From Chloroflexota bacterium (GTDB lineage: Bacteria; Chloroflexota; Chloroflexia; Thermomicrobiales; UBA6265): a stretch of DNA of 64,000 nt. The stretch spans positions 10,048 through 74,047 of the forward strand of contig JAEWEG010000025.1 of the NCBI GenBank assembly GCA_023389575.1, in the 5' to 3' direction. Within the stretch, counting starts at the first letter, position 1; every line of letters begins with the position of its first letter. The position numbers were made by a program, and so were the translations under genes. Below the pieces are notes generated by a model, which was not told the origin of the DNA, did not search any database, and was given only the letters and a program-made list of their open reading frames with translations. Positions 10,068-18,540 of the stretch are shown in pieces.

Positions 10068-10100
10068 CCGAGGTGAGGATGTCTGGCATCACCACCTCGG
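10068..10100. terminator. Bidirectional hairpin between convergent genes
   Basis: An 8-bp perfect stem (10068-10075 with 10093-10100), extended by further inner pairs, fills the 60-nt gap between the phosphotransferase-like gene and the HAD phosphatase gene, and can serve both. Confidence 0.55.
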
Positions 10101-10102
10101 GA

Positions 10103-10720
10103 TCACGACATCCCGGCCAGGACATCAGGAAGCTCGTCCAGCGAGTCGACCCGGTGGCGAACCTCGCTCATCTCCGGCCAGTGCGCGTGGACGAAGCCCC
10201 ACGGGCCGCGCCGGATGAACACCGCCTCCATCCCCACCGATTGAGCGGGTAGCACGTCGTTGTCCAGCCGGTCGCCCACGTACACGATCTCGCTGGCCGG
10301 AACACCGCAGTCCGCCACGATCCGCTCGAAAAAGGCTGGGTCCGGCTTCGCCACGCCGTACGTCGCCGAGGTCGCGATTACGTCCAGCGCCAGGTTCATC
10401 GCCTCGAGCTGACCGGCGATCCCGTCCGGCTGGTTCGCCACGATCCCGACGCGATAGCCGAGGTCCTTCAACGCCCGCAGGCAGGGCAACGCGTCCGGAT
10501 AGAACGTATCGATATCGACCACATAGCCGTGGTCCACCGCCGATACTCGTTCAACGCCCAGTTCGGCGAACGCCTCGTGAAAGGACCGTCGTCGCTCGAT
10601 CATGGCGCCGATCACGCCGGACAGGGTGAACAGTGGCACGCCCACGGCATCGGCGACGATCCGCCACTGCCGGGTCTCGTCCACCAGCGTCTCGCCCAGG
10701 TCGAAAATCACCGTCTTCAC
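10103..10720 (-). CDS. HAD-superfamily phosphatase
   Basis: The 205-residue protein starts at a GTG behind GGAAGAGGT. HAD motifs are clear: motif I FDLGETL (nucleophile Asp7), motif II in IVANQ, motif III Lys in YGVAKPDPAFF, and motif IV YVGDRLDNDVLPA. The cap is small and helical, as in subfamily I. The second acidic position of motif I is Gly, a form also found in active YihX-type sugar-phosphate phosphatases, so activity is still expected. The gene begins 29 nt after the response-regulator stop and is probably cotranscribed with the two-component genes. The substrate is unknown, most likely a small phosphorylated metabolite. Confidence 0.85.
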   Translation of the reverse strand: MKTVIFDLGETLVDETRQWRIVADAVGVPLFTLSGVIGAMIERRRSFHEAFAELGVERVSAVDHGYVVDIDTFYPDALPCLRALKDLGYRVGIVANQPDGIAGQLEAMNLALDVIATSATYGVAKPDPAFFERIVADCGVPASEIVYVGDRLDNDVLPAQSVGMEAVFIRRGPWGFVHAHWPEMSEVRHRVDSLDELPDVLAGMS

Positions 10721-10749
10721 AGGCACCTCTTCCGTGGAAATCGCCGGGC

Positions 10750-11394
10750 CTACACCAGCCCTTCGGAATGCGCGAAGACGATCGCCGCCGCCCGGTCCCG
10801 CAATCCCAGTTTGGAGAGCATGTTTCCCAGGTGCGTCTTCACCGTCGCTTCGCTGATGTACAACGCCACGGCCACCTCGGCGTTCGATGCCCCGGTGCCC
10901 ACCTGCCGCAGGACGTCGAGCTCGCGCTCGGTCAGCGTCGCCAGGCGCGCTCCGCCTCCGGGCTTCCGGCCCGAAACCTTCCGGTACGTCTCCAGCACCC
11001 GGCCCGCCACCTGTGGGTCCAGCCACGAGCCACCTTCGGCCACCGCCCGGGTCGCCCGCACGATGTCCTCGCCCCGCGCGTCCTTCAGGATGAATCCCGC
11101 CGCGCCAGCGCCCAGGGCGGCCGCCACGGTCTCGTCATCGTCGAAGGTGGTCAGGATCAGCACCGGCGGCGAGCCCTCCACGGCACCGAGCCGCCTGGTC
11201 GCCTCCGCGCCATCCACCCGGCGCATCCGCACGTCCATCACCACCACGTCCGGCCGTTCGCGCGCGACGGCGGACACGACCTCGTCGCCGTCCTCGCACT
11301 CCCCGGCGATCTCGATGTCCGCCTCCGGCTCCAGGATCAATCGCAGACCGGCCCGCACCAGCGGTTGGTCATCCACCAGCAATACCCGGATCAC
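10750..11394 (-). CDS. NarL/FixJ-family response regulator
   Basis: The 214-residue protein has an N-terminal receiver domain with acidic pocket Asp8-Asp9, phosphoacceptor Asp54 (VVMDVRM) and the conserved Thr and Lys of the switch region (LTTFDDD, FILKDA). A C-terminal LuxR-type helix-turn-helix follows (LTERELDVLRQVGTGASNAE and the recognition helix SEATVKTHLGNML). The GTG start overlaps the stop of the histidine-kinase gene by four bases (GTGA), so the pair is translationally coupled. It is expected to bind DNA as a dimer after phosphorylation by that kinase. The target genes are not evident; the neighbouring membrane and flavin genes are candidates. Confidence 0.93.
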   Translation of the reverse strand: MIRVLLVDDQPLVRAGLRLILEPEADIEIAGECEDGDEVVSAVARERPDVVVMDVRMRRVDGAEATRRLGAVEGSPPVLILTTFDDDETVAAALGAGAAGFILKDARGEDIVRATRAVAEGGSWLDPQVAGRVLETYRKVSGRKPGGGARLATLTERELDVLRQVGTGASNAEVAVALYISEATVKTHLGNMLSKLGLRDRAAAIVFAHSEGLV

Positions 11395-12743
11395 GCCGCC
11401 ACCTCGGCTGGAACCACCGCCCGCACGGTCCATCGCCCCTCGCGGAACCCCGCCTCGAACGATCCGCCCGCCGCCGCGATCCGCTCCCGCATCCCGGTCA
11501 GGCCGCTCCCACGCGACATGCGGTCCACGATCTGCCCGGCGGGATTGGAGACCTCCAGCAGTACATCGTCATTCGTCGTGGAAAGCGCCACCGTCGCCGA
11601 TCCCTGACCATGCCGCGCCGCGTTGGTGAGCGCCTCCTGCAGCACGCGGAACAACGCCAGTTCCGCCGATGGAGCCGCCCGCAGGCCGTCCACCGCCATC
11701 GACAAATCGACCTCCAGCCCCGCCATCCTGTACCGCGCCACCAGGTCATCCACGTCGGCCAGGCCCGGCTGGGCCGCGTCGAGGGCGGACACATCGTCCG
11801 CCCGCAGCAGTCGCACGATCCGCCGGATATCGGCCAGGCTCGCCCTGCCCTGGCGTTCCGCCTCTTCCAGGGCGGCCACCGCCGCGTCCAGTTCGTTCCG
11901 CTTCACCGCCATCCGTGCCCCGGTGATGTGCAGCATCGTCACCGCCAGGGTATGGGCCACCACATCATGGACGTCCCGAGCCACGCGTCGTCGCTCTTCC
12001 GCCGCTTCCCGCAGCGCAAGCGCTTCCCGGGCCTCGGCCACCACCATGTTCGCCCTGTAGCTCAGCCGCACCCCGTACCCGGCCACGACCGCCAGCACGA
12101 ACCCAACGTTCCAGGCCATGAGCGCCATGCCATCCACGCCACGGCCAGCAATCCACCCCGCGAGCAACGGGCCTCCGAACGCGGCGTAGCTGGCGGCCGC
12201 GACCCAGGCCGCCTGCCGAGCCGGGATCGCCGCCACGCTCAGGATCACCAGGAGCAGCCCCGGCAGCGCCAGGAAGGGATAGCCGGTCGAACTTCCTGGT
12301 CCGGGAACCTCCGAAAACCATTGACCAACGCCGAGGACGGCCAACGGGAGCGCCGCGACGAGCATGAACCCCGCCGTCGGCCCCTCGTCACCGTGGAACA
12401 GCCAGCGCACCCATGGCAGGCTCGCCAGCAGCAGCAACCCCAGGGCCCACGGGCTCATCGACTCGCCCGCGTCCGGGGCGACCAGTCCGGCCACGGCCAC
12501 CGCCGCCAGCGAACCAAGCGCCAGCGACGGCACTCCCACTTCGATCGCGGCCACCTTCTGGGGCTCTGTGCCAGTCGCCCGTACGTCCGCGTCCCACAGG
12601 CAGTCGAACGCGTCCGCGCCCGCCAGCGGCGCCCCTCTCGCTGGGGGCGCCGTGACCGCTTTTCGATTGGTCAACGCGGGAATATCCATGGGCCTGTTTC
12701 CATTCCGTCGCGGCACGTCGCGCGCGATCCCTCTCTCCAGCAT
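11391..12743 (-). CDS. NarL-type membrane sensor histidine kinase (HisKA_3)
   Basis: The 450-residue protein has an N-terminal membrane region of about six hydrophobic helices (roughly residues 70-225). A dimerisation domain with phosphoacceptor His259 follows (RRRVARDVHDVVAH), then an HATPase domain with N-box EALTNAARHG and G-box GSGLTGMRERI. This is the DesK/NarX-type kinase layout. No separate extracellular sensor domain is visible, so it probably senses a membrane state or a small ligand inside the bilayer. A second in-frame ATG at 12689 (MDIPAL) is an equally reasonable start, since neither has a strong ribosome binding site. It is coupled to the response-regulator gene by a four-base overlap. 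Confidence 0.9.
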   Translation of the reverse strand: MLERGIARDVPRRNGNRPMDIPALTNRKAVTAPPARGAPLAGADAFDCLWDADVRATGTEPQKVAAIEVGVPSLALGSLAAVAVAGLVAPDAGESMSPWALGLLLLASLPWVRWLFHGDEGPTAGFMLVAALPLAVLGVGQWFSEVPGPGSSTGYPFLALPGLLLVILSVAAIPARQAAWVAAASYAAFGGPLLAGWIAGRGVDGMALMAWNVGFVLAVVAGYGVRLSYRANMVVAEAREALALREAAEERRRVARDVHDVVAHTLAVTMLHITGARMAVKRNELDAAVAALEEAERQGRASLADIRRIVRLLRADDVSALDAAQPGLADVDDLVARYRMAGLEVDLSMAVDGLRAAPSAELALFRVLQEALTNAARHGQGSATVALSTTNDDVLLEVSNPAGQIVDRMSRGSGLTGMRERIAAAGGSFEAGFREGRWTVRAVVPAEVAA

Positions 12744-12765
12744 ACCCCCACGCCGCGCGAGGTCC

Positions 12766-13287
12766 TCACAGTTCCACCCCGCGAATGGCGCTCGCCGGGT
12801 GCTTCACGATCTGGAGCAGCGACACGCCCAGCCCGTAGCTGGTGACGCGGCGGTTCGGCACGATCCTCGCGAAGACAGTGCCTGGATCCTCGCGAAAATA
12901 CTTCGCCGAGATGATTCCCTTCAACCGCCCCGCCGCGAACAGGTCCTGGATTCGCTGGTCATCCACCGGCAGCAACGTCGCCGTGCCCTGGAACTGCACC
13001 GTGAACGGTGGAAAGAAAGGCACCTTCTTCGCCGGGATGCACACCGCCACCCGCGGGTTTTCGCGGATATTCCGCGCCTTCACCGAGTGGTCATGCATCG
13101 TCACGTACAGCGCGTCACCGATCTTCACGTAGCGCATCCCCGCGACATGCGGCCGCATCTCCAACGAGGTCGTCGCCAGCGTGCAGAACGACCGTTTCGC
13201 CATTTCCTTCTCGATGAGTTCTCGCTGCCGGTCCGCATCGAATGAATCCGCCATCGCCGCCGTCTGTTCAATCCGCATCGTCGACAT
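12766..13287 (-). CDS. PNPOx-like flavin/F420-binding protein
   Basis: The 173-residue protein starts at the ATG six bases after GGGAG (MSTMRIE); an upstream in-frame ATG lacks a binding site. Its split-barrel sequence (FCTLATTSLEMRPHVAGMRY, LYVTMHDHSVKARNIRENPR, VQFQGTATLLP) is characteristic of pyridoxamine-5-phosphate-oxidase-like proteins, which bind FMN or F420 and act as reductases or general redox enzymes. The segment SVKARNIRENPRVAV matches the usual cofactor-proximal helix and strand. It lies 48 nt after the DUF1772 gene and 22 nt before the sensor kinase, so the five minus-strand genes from 13875 to 10103 may form one operon. The substrate is unknown. Confidence 0.85.
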   Translation of the reverse strand: MSTMRIEQTAAMADSFDADRQRELIEKEMAKRSFCTLATTSLEMRPHVAGMRYVKIGDALYVTMHDHSVKARNIRENPRVAVCIPAKKVPFFPPFTVQFQGTATLLPVDDQRIQDLFAAGRLKGIISAKYFREDPGTVFARIVPNRRVTSYGLGVSLLQIVKHPASAIRGVEL

Positions 13288-13335
13288 GTTGTCTCCCTTG
13301 CCTGTAACCGTGCTGAAAAACGAACGCGCCATCCT

Positions 13336-13875
13336 TCAGTTCCGGATGGCCATCACCGCCGCCACGCCCAACACCACGAAACTGGCCACCGAGGTCACCG
13401 TACGAATCGCGTTGAGGCGGTTCCACGGAGCCTCGAACGCCGCCCGGGCCGCCGTCGCCGCCACTCCGCTCACCGGACCGACCTGGTCCAGTTGCTCGTT
13501 CAGCGGCACATTGCCCCTCCCCGTTATCGCCACGGTCGCCACCTGCAACGCCAGGCCCACCGCGATCGCCAGCGCGACCGGCCTGTCCTCCCTCCAGTAG
13601 AGCGCCATCGCTCCCGCGATCAGCAGGGGAGCGCCAATGAAGGTGGAGAGGAACCACGGGTTGAGAATTGCCCGGTTGATCGACTGGAATGTCGAGACAT
13701 ACGCCTCATCATCCACCCTGGCCAGGGCAGGGGTGATCGATACCTGGAAGGTGAAGAACACCCCCGCGCTCAGTCCCGTCACCACGGTCGCCGCGGCCAG
13801 CGCCACCGGCGGCCACACCGGGGTCGATTTCGTTTCCGTGGCCAGGTCCTGCATGAAGGCGAGTGATTCGATCAT
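13336..13875 (-). CDS. DUF1772 / anthrone-oxygenase-family membrane protein
   Basis: The 179-residue protein has four hydrophobic helices (WPPVALAAATVVTGLSAGVF, WFLSTFIGAPLLIAGAMALY, ALAIAVGLALQVATVAIT and a last one near the C-terminus). Family features are clear: GVFFTFQVSITPAL in the first helix and the RGNVPLNEQLD loop between helices three and four. DUF1772 proteins are small integral-membrane proteins related to anthrone oxygenases; most bacterial members have no known function. The ATG lies after AGAGG. It leads the group of minus-strand genes that continues with the PNPOx-like protein and the two-component system. Confidence 0.88.
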   Translation of the reverse strand: MIESLAFMQDLATETKSTPVWPPVALAAATVVTGLSAGVFFTFQVSITPALARVDDEAYVSTFQSINRAILNPWFLSTFIGAPLLIAGAMALYWREDRPVALAIAVGLALQVATVAITGRGNVPLNEQLDQVGPVSGVAATAARAAFEAPWNRLNAIRTVTSVASFVVLGVAAVMAIRN

Positions 13876-14071
13876 TGGTGTGTCAGTCCTCTCGGTGTCC
13901 CGCTCGTTGCCATGAATTCATCCTGCCTTCCAGCCCTCGATCGGACATCCGCCCCGGGTCGGAATCACTCCTCCTCCCGCGGGATGAACCCGTCTCCGCC
14001 CGCCGCCCCGGACACAAAAGGAGCGGCCCTCCCGGACCGCCCCCTCCCGCATCCGCGCTGTCGTGCCTGGC

Positions 14072-14668
14072 CTATTTCGCGGCCCCGGCAGTCTCCGCCG
14101 CAACGTCCGGCGATGGCTCCGCGTCCGGGTCCGGCTCGTAGGTGAGCACTACCACGCCATTGGGCATCGGCTCCGTCTTCGTCAGGGTCAGCGACGTCCT
14201 GAACGGTCGCTCCTCGAACAGCCGTCGCCCGGATCCGAGCACCAGCGGGTGCACCATCAGCCGGTACTCGTCGATCAGGTTGGCCTCCATCAGGGTCTTC
14301 ACCAGGGTGGCGCTGCCATGAATGGCGATGTCCTGTCCCGGCTCGTCCTTCAGCATCTGGACGCTTTGGATCACGTCCCCGGAAATCACATGGCTGTTGT
14401 TCCACGAGGGGTTCTTCAACGTTGTCGACACCACGTACTTCGGCATGTTGTTGAACCGGTCGGCGAATCCCGCCTCGTCGGTGCGGCCAGGCCATGCCTC
14501 CGCGAACCCCTCATATGTCACCCGGCCGAGCAGGAGCGCGTCGGTGGCGAATGTCTCCTTGAGCTTGTATGCCCCCATTTCGGCGCTCATGTATGGGAAA
14601 TGCCACAGGTGAGGGTCTTCCATCACGCCATCGAGACTCACGAACATTGTCAGGAAAATGCGTCGCAT
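14072..14668 (-). CDS. Dihydrofolate reductase-like (RibD C-terminal) protein
   Basis: The 198-residue protein starts at the ATG eight bases after AAAGGA. It has the Rossmann-like DHFR/RibD-C fold: RRIFLTMFVSLDGVMEDP at the start, DALLLGRVTYEGFAEAWPG in the middle, DIAIHGSATLVKTLMEANLI before the nucleotide-binding turn, and PLVLGSGRRLFEE near the end. Stand-alone members bind NADPH and reduce pterin- or pyrimidine-like substrates; true folate activity is doubtful because the classical DHFR acidic residue pattern is not evident. It starts 47 nt after a small unknown gene on the same strand. The C-terminus adds an acidic Pro/Ala-rich tail. Confidence 0.88.
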   Translation of the reverse strand: MRRIFLTMFVSLDGVMEDPHLWHFPYMSAEMGAYKLKETFATDALLLGRVTYEGFAEAWPGRTDEAGFADRFNNMPKYVVSTTLKNPSWNNSHVISGDVIQSVQMLKDEPGQDIAIHGSATLVKTLMEANLIDEYRLMVHPLVLGSGRRLFEERPFRTSLTLTKTEPMPNGVVVLTYEPDPDAEPSPDVAAETAGAAK

Positions 14669-14715
14669 CGATCGGTTCCTTTCCGATGGCACGAATGCCA
14701 TCCACTCCACCGGCC

Positions 14716-15036
14716 TCAGGCCGCCAGCCGTTCGTCACGGACCGGTTCCCGCCCGTCGCACACCAGTTCCACCAGGTTCGCCGCCGTGACCGTCCGGGTT
14801 ACCTGCTCGGACTGACTCGCCGGCTCGGTGGCCTCCGTCTTCGGCAGATGCGCCAGGGCAAATCCGCGCGGATCAACGAACTGGTGCACGCCATCGACCA
14901 TCCGCCGGAACCATCCCCGCCCGTCTCCCATCCTGCTCGCTTCCCGAACCAGGCTTGCCCGGCGTCGCGCTTGTTGCCCGGCTTCGATCTCGTGGGTCTG
15001 AACGAATATCGCAAGGTCGCTCATCACAGGATTCAT
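14716..15036 (-). CDS. Small protein of unknown function
   Basis: A 106-residue frame starts at an ATG eight bases after AAAGGGC and ends 47 nt before the dihydrofolate-reductase-like gene. I recognise no domain. The sequence is soluble and charged with mixed helices (FVQTHEIEAGQQARRRASLV); a middle segment, GWFRRMVDGVHQFVDPR, looks amphipathic. It fills what would otherwise be a gap between two divergent genes and shares the GC-rich codon style of its neighbours. It could be a genuine small gene or a spurious frame. Confidence 0.45.
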   Translation of the reverse strand: MNPVMSDLAIFVQTHEIEAGQQARRRASLVREASRMGDGRGWFRRMVDGVHQFVDPRGFALAHLPKTEATEPASQSEQVTRTVTAANLVELVCDGREPVRDERLAA

Positions 15037-15215
15037 GGAAGATGCCCTTTCGGATGCGATCGATTCCGCGTGCGGTTCGACCAGGAGAGTGATGCTCCAG
15101 GGGCCGTTTCCCCTTGGCATACTGCTATCCTAGGGACACAAGTGGACCGGCTCCATATCCACTTTCGAGCAATTTCTTCAGCCACTTTGGCCGCCAGACT
15201 GGAGTCCGCACGCCC

Positions 15216-16682
15216 ATGGATCTCCTCATCACCATCGACCGCGACGCCTCCGAACCGCTCGTCTCGCAGGTCTATCGTGGCATCCGCCAGGCCATCGAGC
15301 AGGAAACCCTTGGCCCGGGAGACCGCCTGGCATCCACCCGCGAATTCGCCCGCCAGCTTGGCATCACCCGCTTCACCGTCGACGATGCCTACGCCCGCCT
15401 CATCAGCGAGGGATACCTCGAAGCCCGCCACGGCTCCGGCACCTACGTCGCCGACCGCGTCCACGTCCCGACCTTCGATGCCGGCGGCGAAACCAGGACC
15501 GCCACCCCCAGCCGAAAGCTCTCCACCTGGGCATCGAACCTCCGTCCCGAGCCAGCGTCCGAGTCCTTACCGGATGCGGTCGAGTTCAACTTCTACGCCG
15601 GCACCCCCGCGCTGGACAGGCTTCCCACCGCTGTCTGGCAGCGCCTCATCCGCCGGGAAGCCCGGGAGCAGGCCGCCGCCAGTTACACCTACGGCTACAC
15701 CGCCGGTCTTCCCGCGCTGCGAGAAGCAATCGCCGCGTGGGTGGCTCGCTCACGAGGTGTCACCTGCACCGCCGACCAGGTGCTCGTGACCAGCGGGGCG
15801 CAACAGTCGATGGACCTGGTCATGCGGATGCTGCTCGATCCGGGCTCGAAGGCGGTGGTCGAGGACCCCTGTTACCGTTTCGTCCGCCGCATCGCCTCGC
15901 TCACCGGGGCGTCCATCGTCCCCGTCCCGGTCGATGGCGCGGGGATGGATACGGATCAGCTTCCGGAGGCGGATCCCGCCATTCGTCTCGCCTGCATCAC
16001 GCCGTCCCACCAGTACCCCACCGGCGCGATCATGCCACTGGCCCGCCGTCTCGACCTGCTCGGTTGGGCCGAACAGACCGGCGCCCTCATCTACGAGGAC
16101 GACTACGACGGCGAACTCCGCTACGATTCGCGCCCCGTGCCCGCCCTCGCCGCGATCGCCACTGGGAACGGCCCCAACAACGTCATCTACAGCGGCTCGT
16201 TTTCAAAAGTCCTCTTCCCCGCCCTCCGGCTCGGCTACATCATCCTCCCGCCCGACCTGGTGAGCCCCTTCACCGACGCCAAGGCAACCGTCGACCGCCA
16301 CGCCCCCATCCTCAACCAGGCCGTGGTCGCCGCGTTCATCGCCGAAGGTCATTTCGAGCGCCACATCGCGAAGATGCGCCGCATCTACTCCGGCCGCCAC
16401 GACGCCCTCATCTCCGCCATGGACGAACATCTCGCCGGTATCGTCCACCGCGATGAGTCCATGCGGTCGGCCGGGCTCCACATCCTCACGCGATTCGATG
16501 TTGACCTGACCGAATCCGAACTGGAGGAACTGGCGTTCGCCAATGGCATCGGCCTCGAAGGCGCCAGCAAGTGCTACATCACCCCACCCGAGACACCGCA
16601 CATCTTCTTGGGTTATGCGGCCCTCCCGGAAGAGCACATTCACGCTGGCATCGCCCGCCTCGGCCAACTCCTCCGATCGTGA
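15216..16682 (+). CDS. MocR/PdxR-type GntR transcription regulator
   Basis: The 488-residue protein joins an N-terminal GntR winged helix (residues 1-75: SQVYRGIRQAIEQETLGPGD, RLASTREFARQLGITRFTVD) to a full fold-type-I aminotransferase domain. The PLP lysine lies in GSFSKVLFPALRLGY and the PLP-phosphate/ring contacts in LVTSGAQQSMDLV and YEDDYDGEL. MocR proteins use PLP or a PLP adduct as effector and regulate vitamin B6, GABA, taurine or amino-acid genes. The chosen ATG follows GGAG; the upstream in-frame extension lacks a site. It lies divergent from the small gene and DHFR-like gene, and next to a nitroreductase; the regulated gene is not obvious, and vitamin B6 genes are absent nearby. 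Confidence 0.92.
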   Translation: MDLLITIDRDASEPLVSQVYRGIRQAIEQETLGPGDRLASTREFARQLGITRFTVDDAYARLISEGYLEARHGSGTYVADRVHVPTFDAGGETRTATPSRKLSTWASNLRPEPASESLPDAVEFNFYAGTPALDRLPTAVWQRLIRREAREQAAASYTYGYTAGLPALREAIAAWVARSRGVTCTADQVLVTSGAQQSMDLVMRMLLDPGSKAVVEDPCYRFVRRIASLTGASIVPVPVDGAGMDTDQLPEADPAIRLACITPSHQYPTGAIMPLARRLDLLGWAEQTGALIYEDDYDGELRYDSRPVPALAAIATGNGPNNVIYSGSFSKVLFPALRLGYIILPPDLVSPFTDAKATVDRHAPILNQAVVAAFIAEGHFERHIAKMRRIYSGRHDALISAMDEHLAGIVHRDESMRSAGLHILTRFDVDLTESELEELAFANGIGLEGASKCYITPPETPHIFLGYAALPEEHIHAGIARLGQLLRS

Positions 16683-16801
16683 GACCTAGCCATTTCGGCG
16701 ATCGCCGCCTGGATACCTCCTATACGATGGGAAGTATTGCATGCTCGCCTGTCGTGGCCATCTCCGGTTCAGGCCGCGACTCCCTCCCGGAAGGGCTCCC
16801 C

Positions 16802-17365
16802 ATGAGTACCGTCATCCCCGACCTCGACTCCGTTGCCCAGTTGCGCAAAGTCCGTCAAACGCGGCGCTTCGAACCGACGCCGGTGTCAGGCGACCTCCTG
16901 GAGGAAGTGCTCCAGGTCGCCCGGTGGACGGGCAGTTCGATCAATACCCAGCCGTGGCACTTCGTGGTGGTCACCGATCCGGACCAGCTCGAGGCATTGA
17001 GCAAGACCTCGCCATGGATCGACTGGCTGGCGGACGCACCCATGGCGGTCGCCATCGTGCTGGACGGCAAGCTGCCAGCGGTCGAGTACTTCGATGAGGG
17101 GCGGGTCACCGAGCGCATCCTGATCGCCGCGCGAATGCTCGGACTCGGCGCCGGAACCGCGTGGCTGGGCGATGAGGCTGGCCAAGCCCAGGCGAGGTCG
17201 ATCCTCGGTGTGCCAGACGGCTACATCCTGCGTTCAGCGGTCGCCCTTGGCTACCCGGCCCCAGCCAACGCCGCCTCCGGCAAACCGCTCGTTGCTGGCC
17301 GTTTTCCGCTGGATCAACTCGTGAGCCATGGCATCTTCACCGACCGAAAACCCGCCAGGTCGTAA
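16802..17365 (+). CDS. Nitroreductase-family FMN protein
   Basis: The 187-residue protein is a compact nitroreductase: LRKVRQTRRFEPTPVSGD (FMN phosphate-binding Arg cluster), ARWTGSSINTQPWHFVVVTD (N-terminal dimer and FMN contact) and RILIAARMLGLGAGTAWLGD (typical C-terminal FMN helix). Such enzymes use NAD(P)H to reduce nitro groups, quinones or flavins. The start ATG lies seven bases after GGAAGGG. It lies 119 nt after the MocR gene on the same strand and ends at a hairpin facing the convergent ABC transporter operon. Its physiological substrate is unknown. Confidence 0.9.
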   Translation: MSTVIPDLDSVAQLRKVRQTRRFEPTPVSGDLLEEVLQVARWTGSSINTQPWHFVVVTDPDQLEALSKTSPWIDWLADAPMAVAIVLDGKLPAVEYFDEGRVTERILIAARMLGLGAGTAWLGDEAGQAQARSILGVPDGYILRSAVALGYPAPANAASGKPLVAGRFPLDQLVSHGIFTDRKPARS

Positions 17366-17387
17366 CCGCGGCGGGCGCCAGATAATG

Positions 17388-17421
17388 GGACCTACGGTCT
17401 GCGACGCGAGTCCGTGGGTCC
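17388..17421. terminator. Bidirectional hairpin between convergent genes
   Basis: A 10-bp stem (17388-17397 with 17412-17421, one wobble pair) lies between the nitroreductase stop and the stop of the enolase-superfamily gene on the other strand. Confidence 0.5.
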
Positions 17422-17427
17422 ACCCGG

Positions 17428-18477
17428 TCAGGAGAACCGCACGCTGGACAGCCCCGGTTCTTCCGGCAGCGGATAGCAGCCATCCACCAGGTGAATCGAG
17501 CCATCGGCCGGCAGCAGGCCGCTCTCCATGTAGAGCGTGTTCGGCAGCGCCGCCAGCAGATGCAGGTGCGCGCCGCCCCCATGCGAGGCGTACGGAATGC
17601 CGAAGCCGTGCGCCATCAGCCCGATCTCCAGGCATTCGGTCAGGCCACCCGCCCGCCGCAGGTCCGGCTGCACCACGCCCACGCCTCGCCGCGCGAACAG
17701 GTCGCGGAACTGCGTAATTCCGTACCGGTTCTCGCCCGTCGCGATCGGGATGTGCAATCGGTCGGCCAGCATCACGTGGCCGTCAATGTCATCGGCCCGG
17801 ATCGGCTCCTCGTACCAGACACACCCCATCTCCTGGTAGACCAGCCCGCGCCGTAGCGCCTCCGCCACCGAAAACGCCTGGTTCGCGTCCACCATCAGCG
17901 CCGCGTCCGGCCCGATCGCCCGCCGCACCGTCTCGATGCGGGCCACGTCCTCGCTCAACGTGTTGTCGCCCACCTTCATCTTCACGCCGCGGAACCCCTG
18001 CTCCATCGCCCGGGTGCAGACCGACGCGAGTCCGTCGTGGTCGAGTTCCAGCCAGCCGACCATCGCGTAGGCTGGCACCCGCTCCCGTTGCGCGCCAAGC
18101 AACCGCCACACCGGTTGGCCAACGGCCTTGCCGACAAGGTCCCATAGCGCCAGGTCGATCGCCGCGATCCCGAAGGTCGCCAGTCCGACGCTGCCGTGGT
18201 AATCCGTCAGCGTCCATAACCGCTGACGAATGCCCCGGATCTGGAAGGGGTCCATCCCGATGATTTCCGGAACCAGCTCCCCCTCGATCAGCGCCGCCAG
18301 CACCGCCGGGCTGGCCGCCACTCGCCCGAAGTAGGTGCTGCTCTCGCCGGATATCCCTTCGTCGGTATGGATCGTGACGTAGGTCGTGCCGTTCCGGTCC
18401 AGCAACTGGATCGCGTCTCGCACCGCGTGGGACTTCGCTTCGGAAGTGGAGGAAACCTCGACACGCGTGATCTTCAT
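17428..18477 (-). CDS. Mandelate racemase-group enolase-superfamily enzyme
   Basis: The 349-residue enzyme carries the classic mandelate-racemase pattern: Lys166 and Lys168 (GVKMKVGDN), Asp197 with Asn199 (MVDANQAF), Glu223/224 (WYEEP), Glu249 (ATGEN), and His299 in YASHGGG. The KxK base plus His suggests two-base chemistry on a sugar acid or related carboxylate. The ATG lies six bases after AGGAG. It is the last gene of a minus-strand ABC transporter operon, 63 nt after the second permease, so its substrate may be what that transporter imports. This is the second of three enolase-superfamily enzymes in the window; they are not close copies of each other. Confidence 0.9.
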   Translation of the reverse strand: MKITRVEVSSTSEAKSHAVRDAIQLLDRNGTTYVTIHTDEGISGESSTYFGRVAASPAVLAALIEGELVPEIIGMDPFQIRGIRQRLWTLTDYHGSVGLATFGIAAIDLALWDLVGKAVGQPVWRLLGAQRERVPAYAMVGWLELDHDGLASVCTRAMEQGFRGVKMKVGDNTLSEDVARIETVRRAIGPDAALMVDANQAFSVAEALRRGLVYQEMGCVWYEEPIRADDIDGHVMLADRLHIPIATGENRYGITQFRDLFARRGVGVVQPDLRRAGGLTECLEIGLMAHGFGIPYASHGGGAHLHLLAALPNTLYMESGLLPADGSIHLVDGCYPLPEEPGLSSVRFS

Positions 18478-18540
18478 GGGGACTCCTGGGGGTCTATCGA
18501 ACATTCGATCACCCGATCATCCCCCAGTCTCCCCAACCTG

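Noticed and set aside
10103..10720. Missing second aspartate in motif I of the HAD phosphatase as a sign of inactivity
   Set aside because: The DxG form is normal in YihX-type phosphatases, so no loss of function is claimed.
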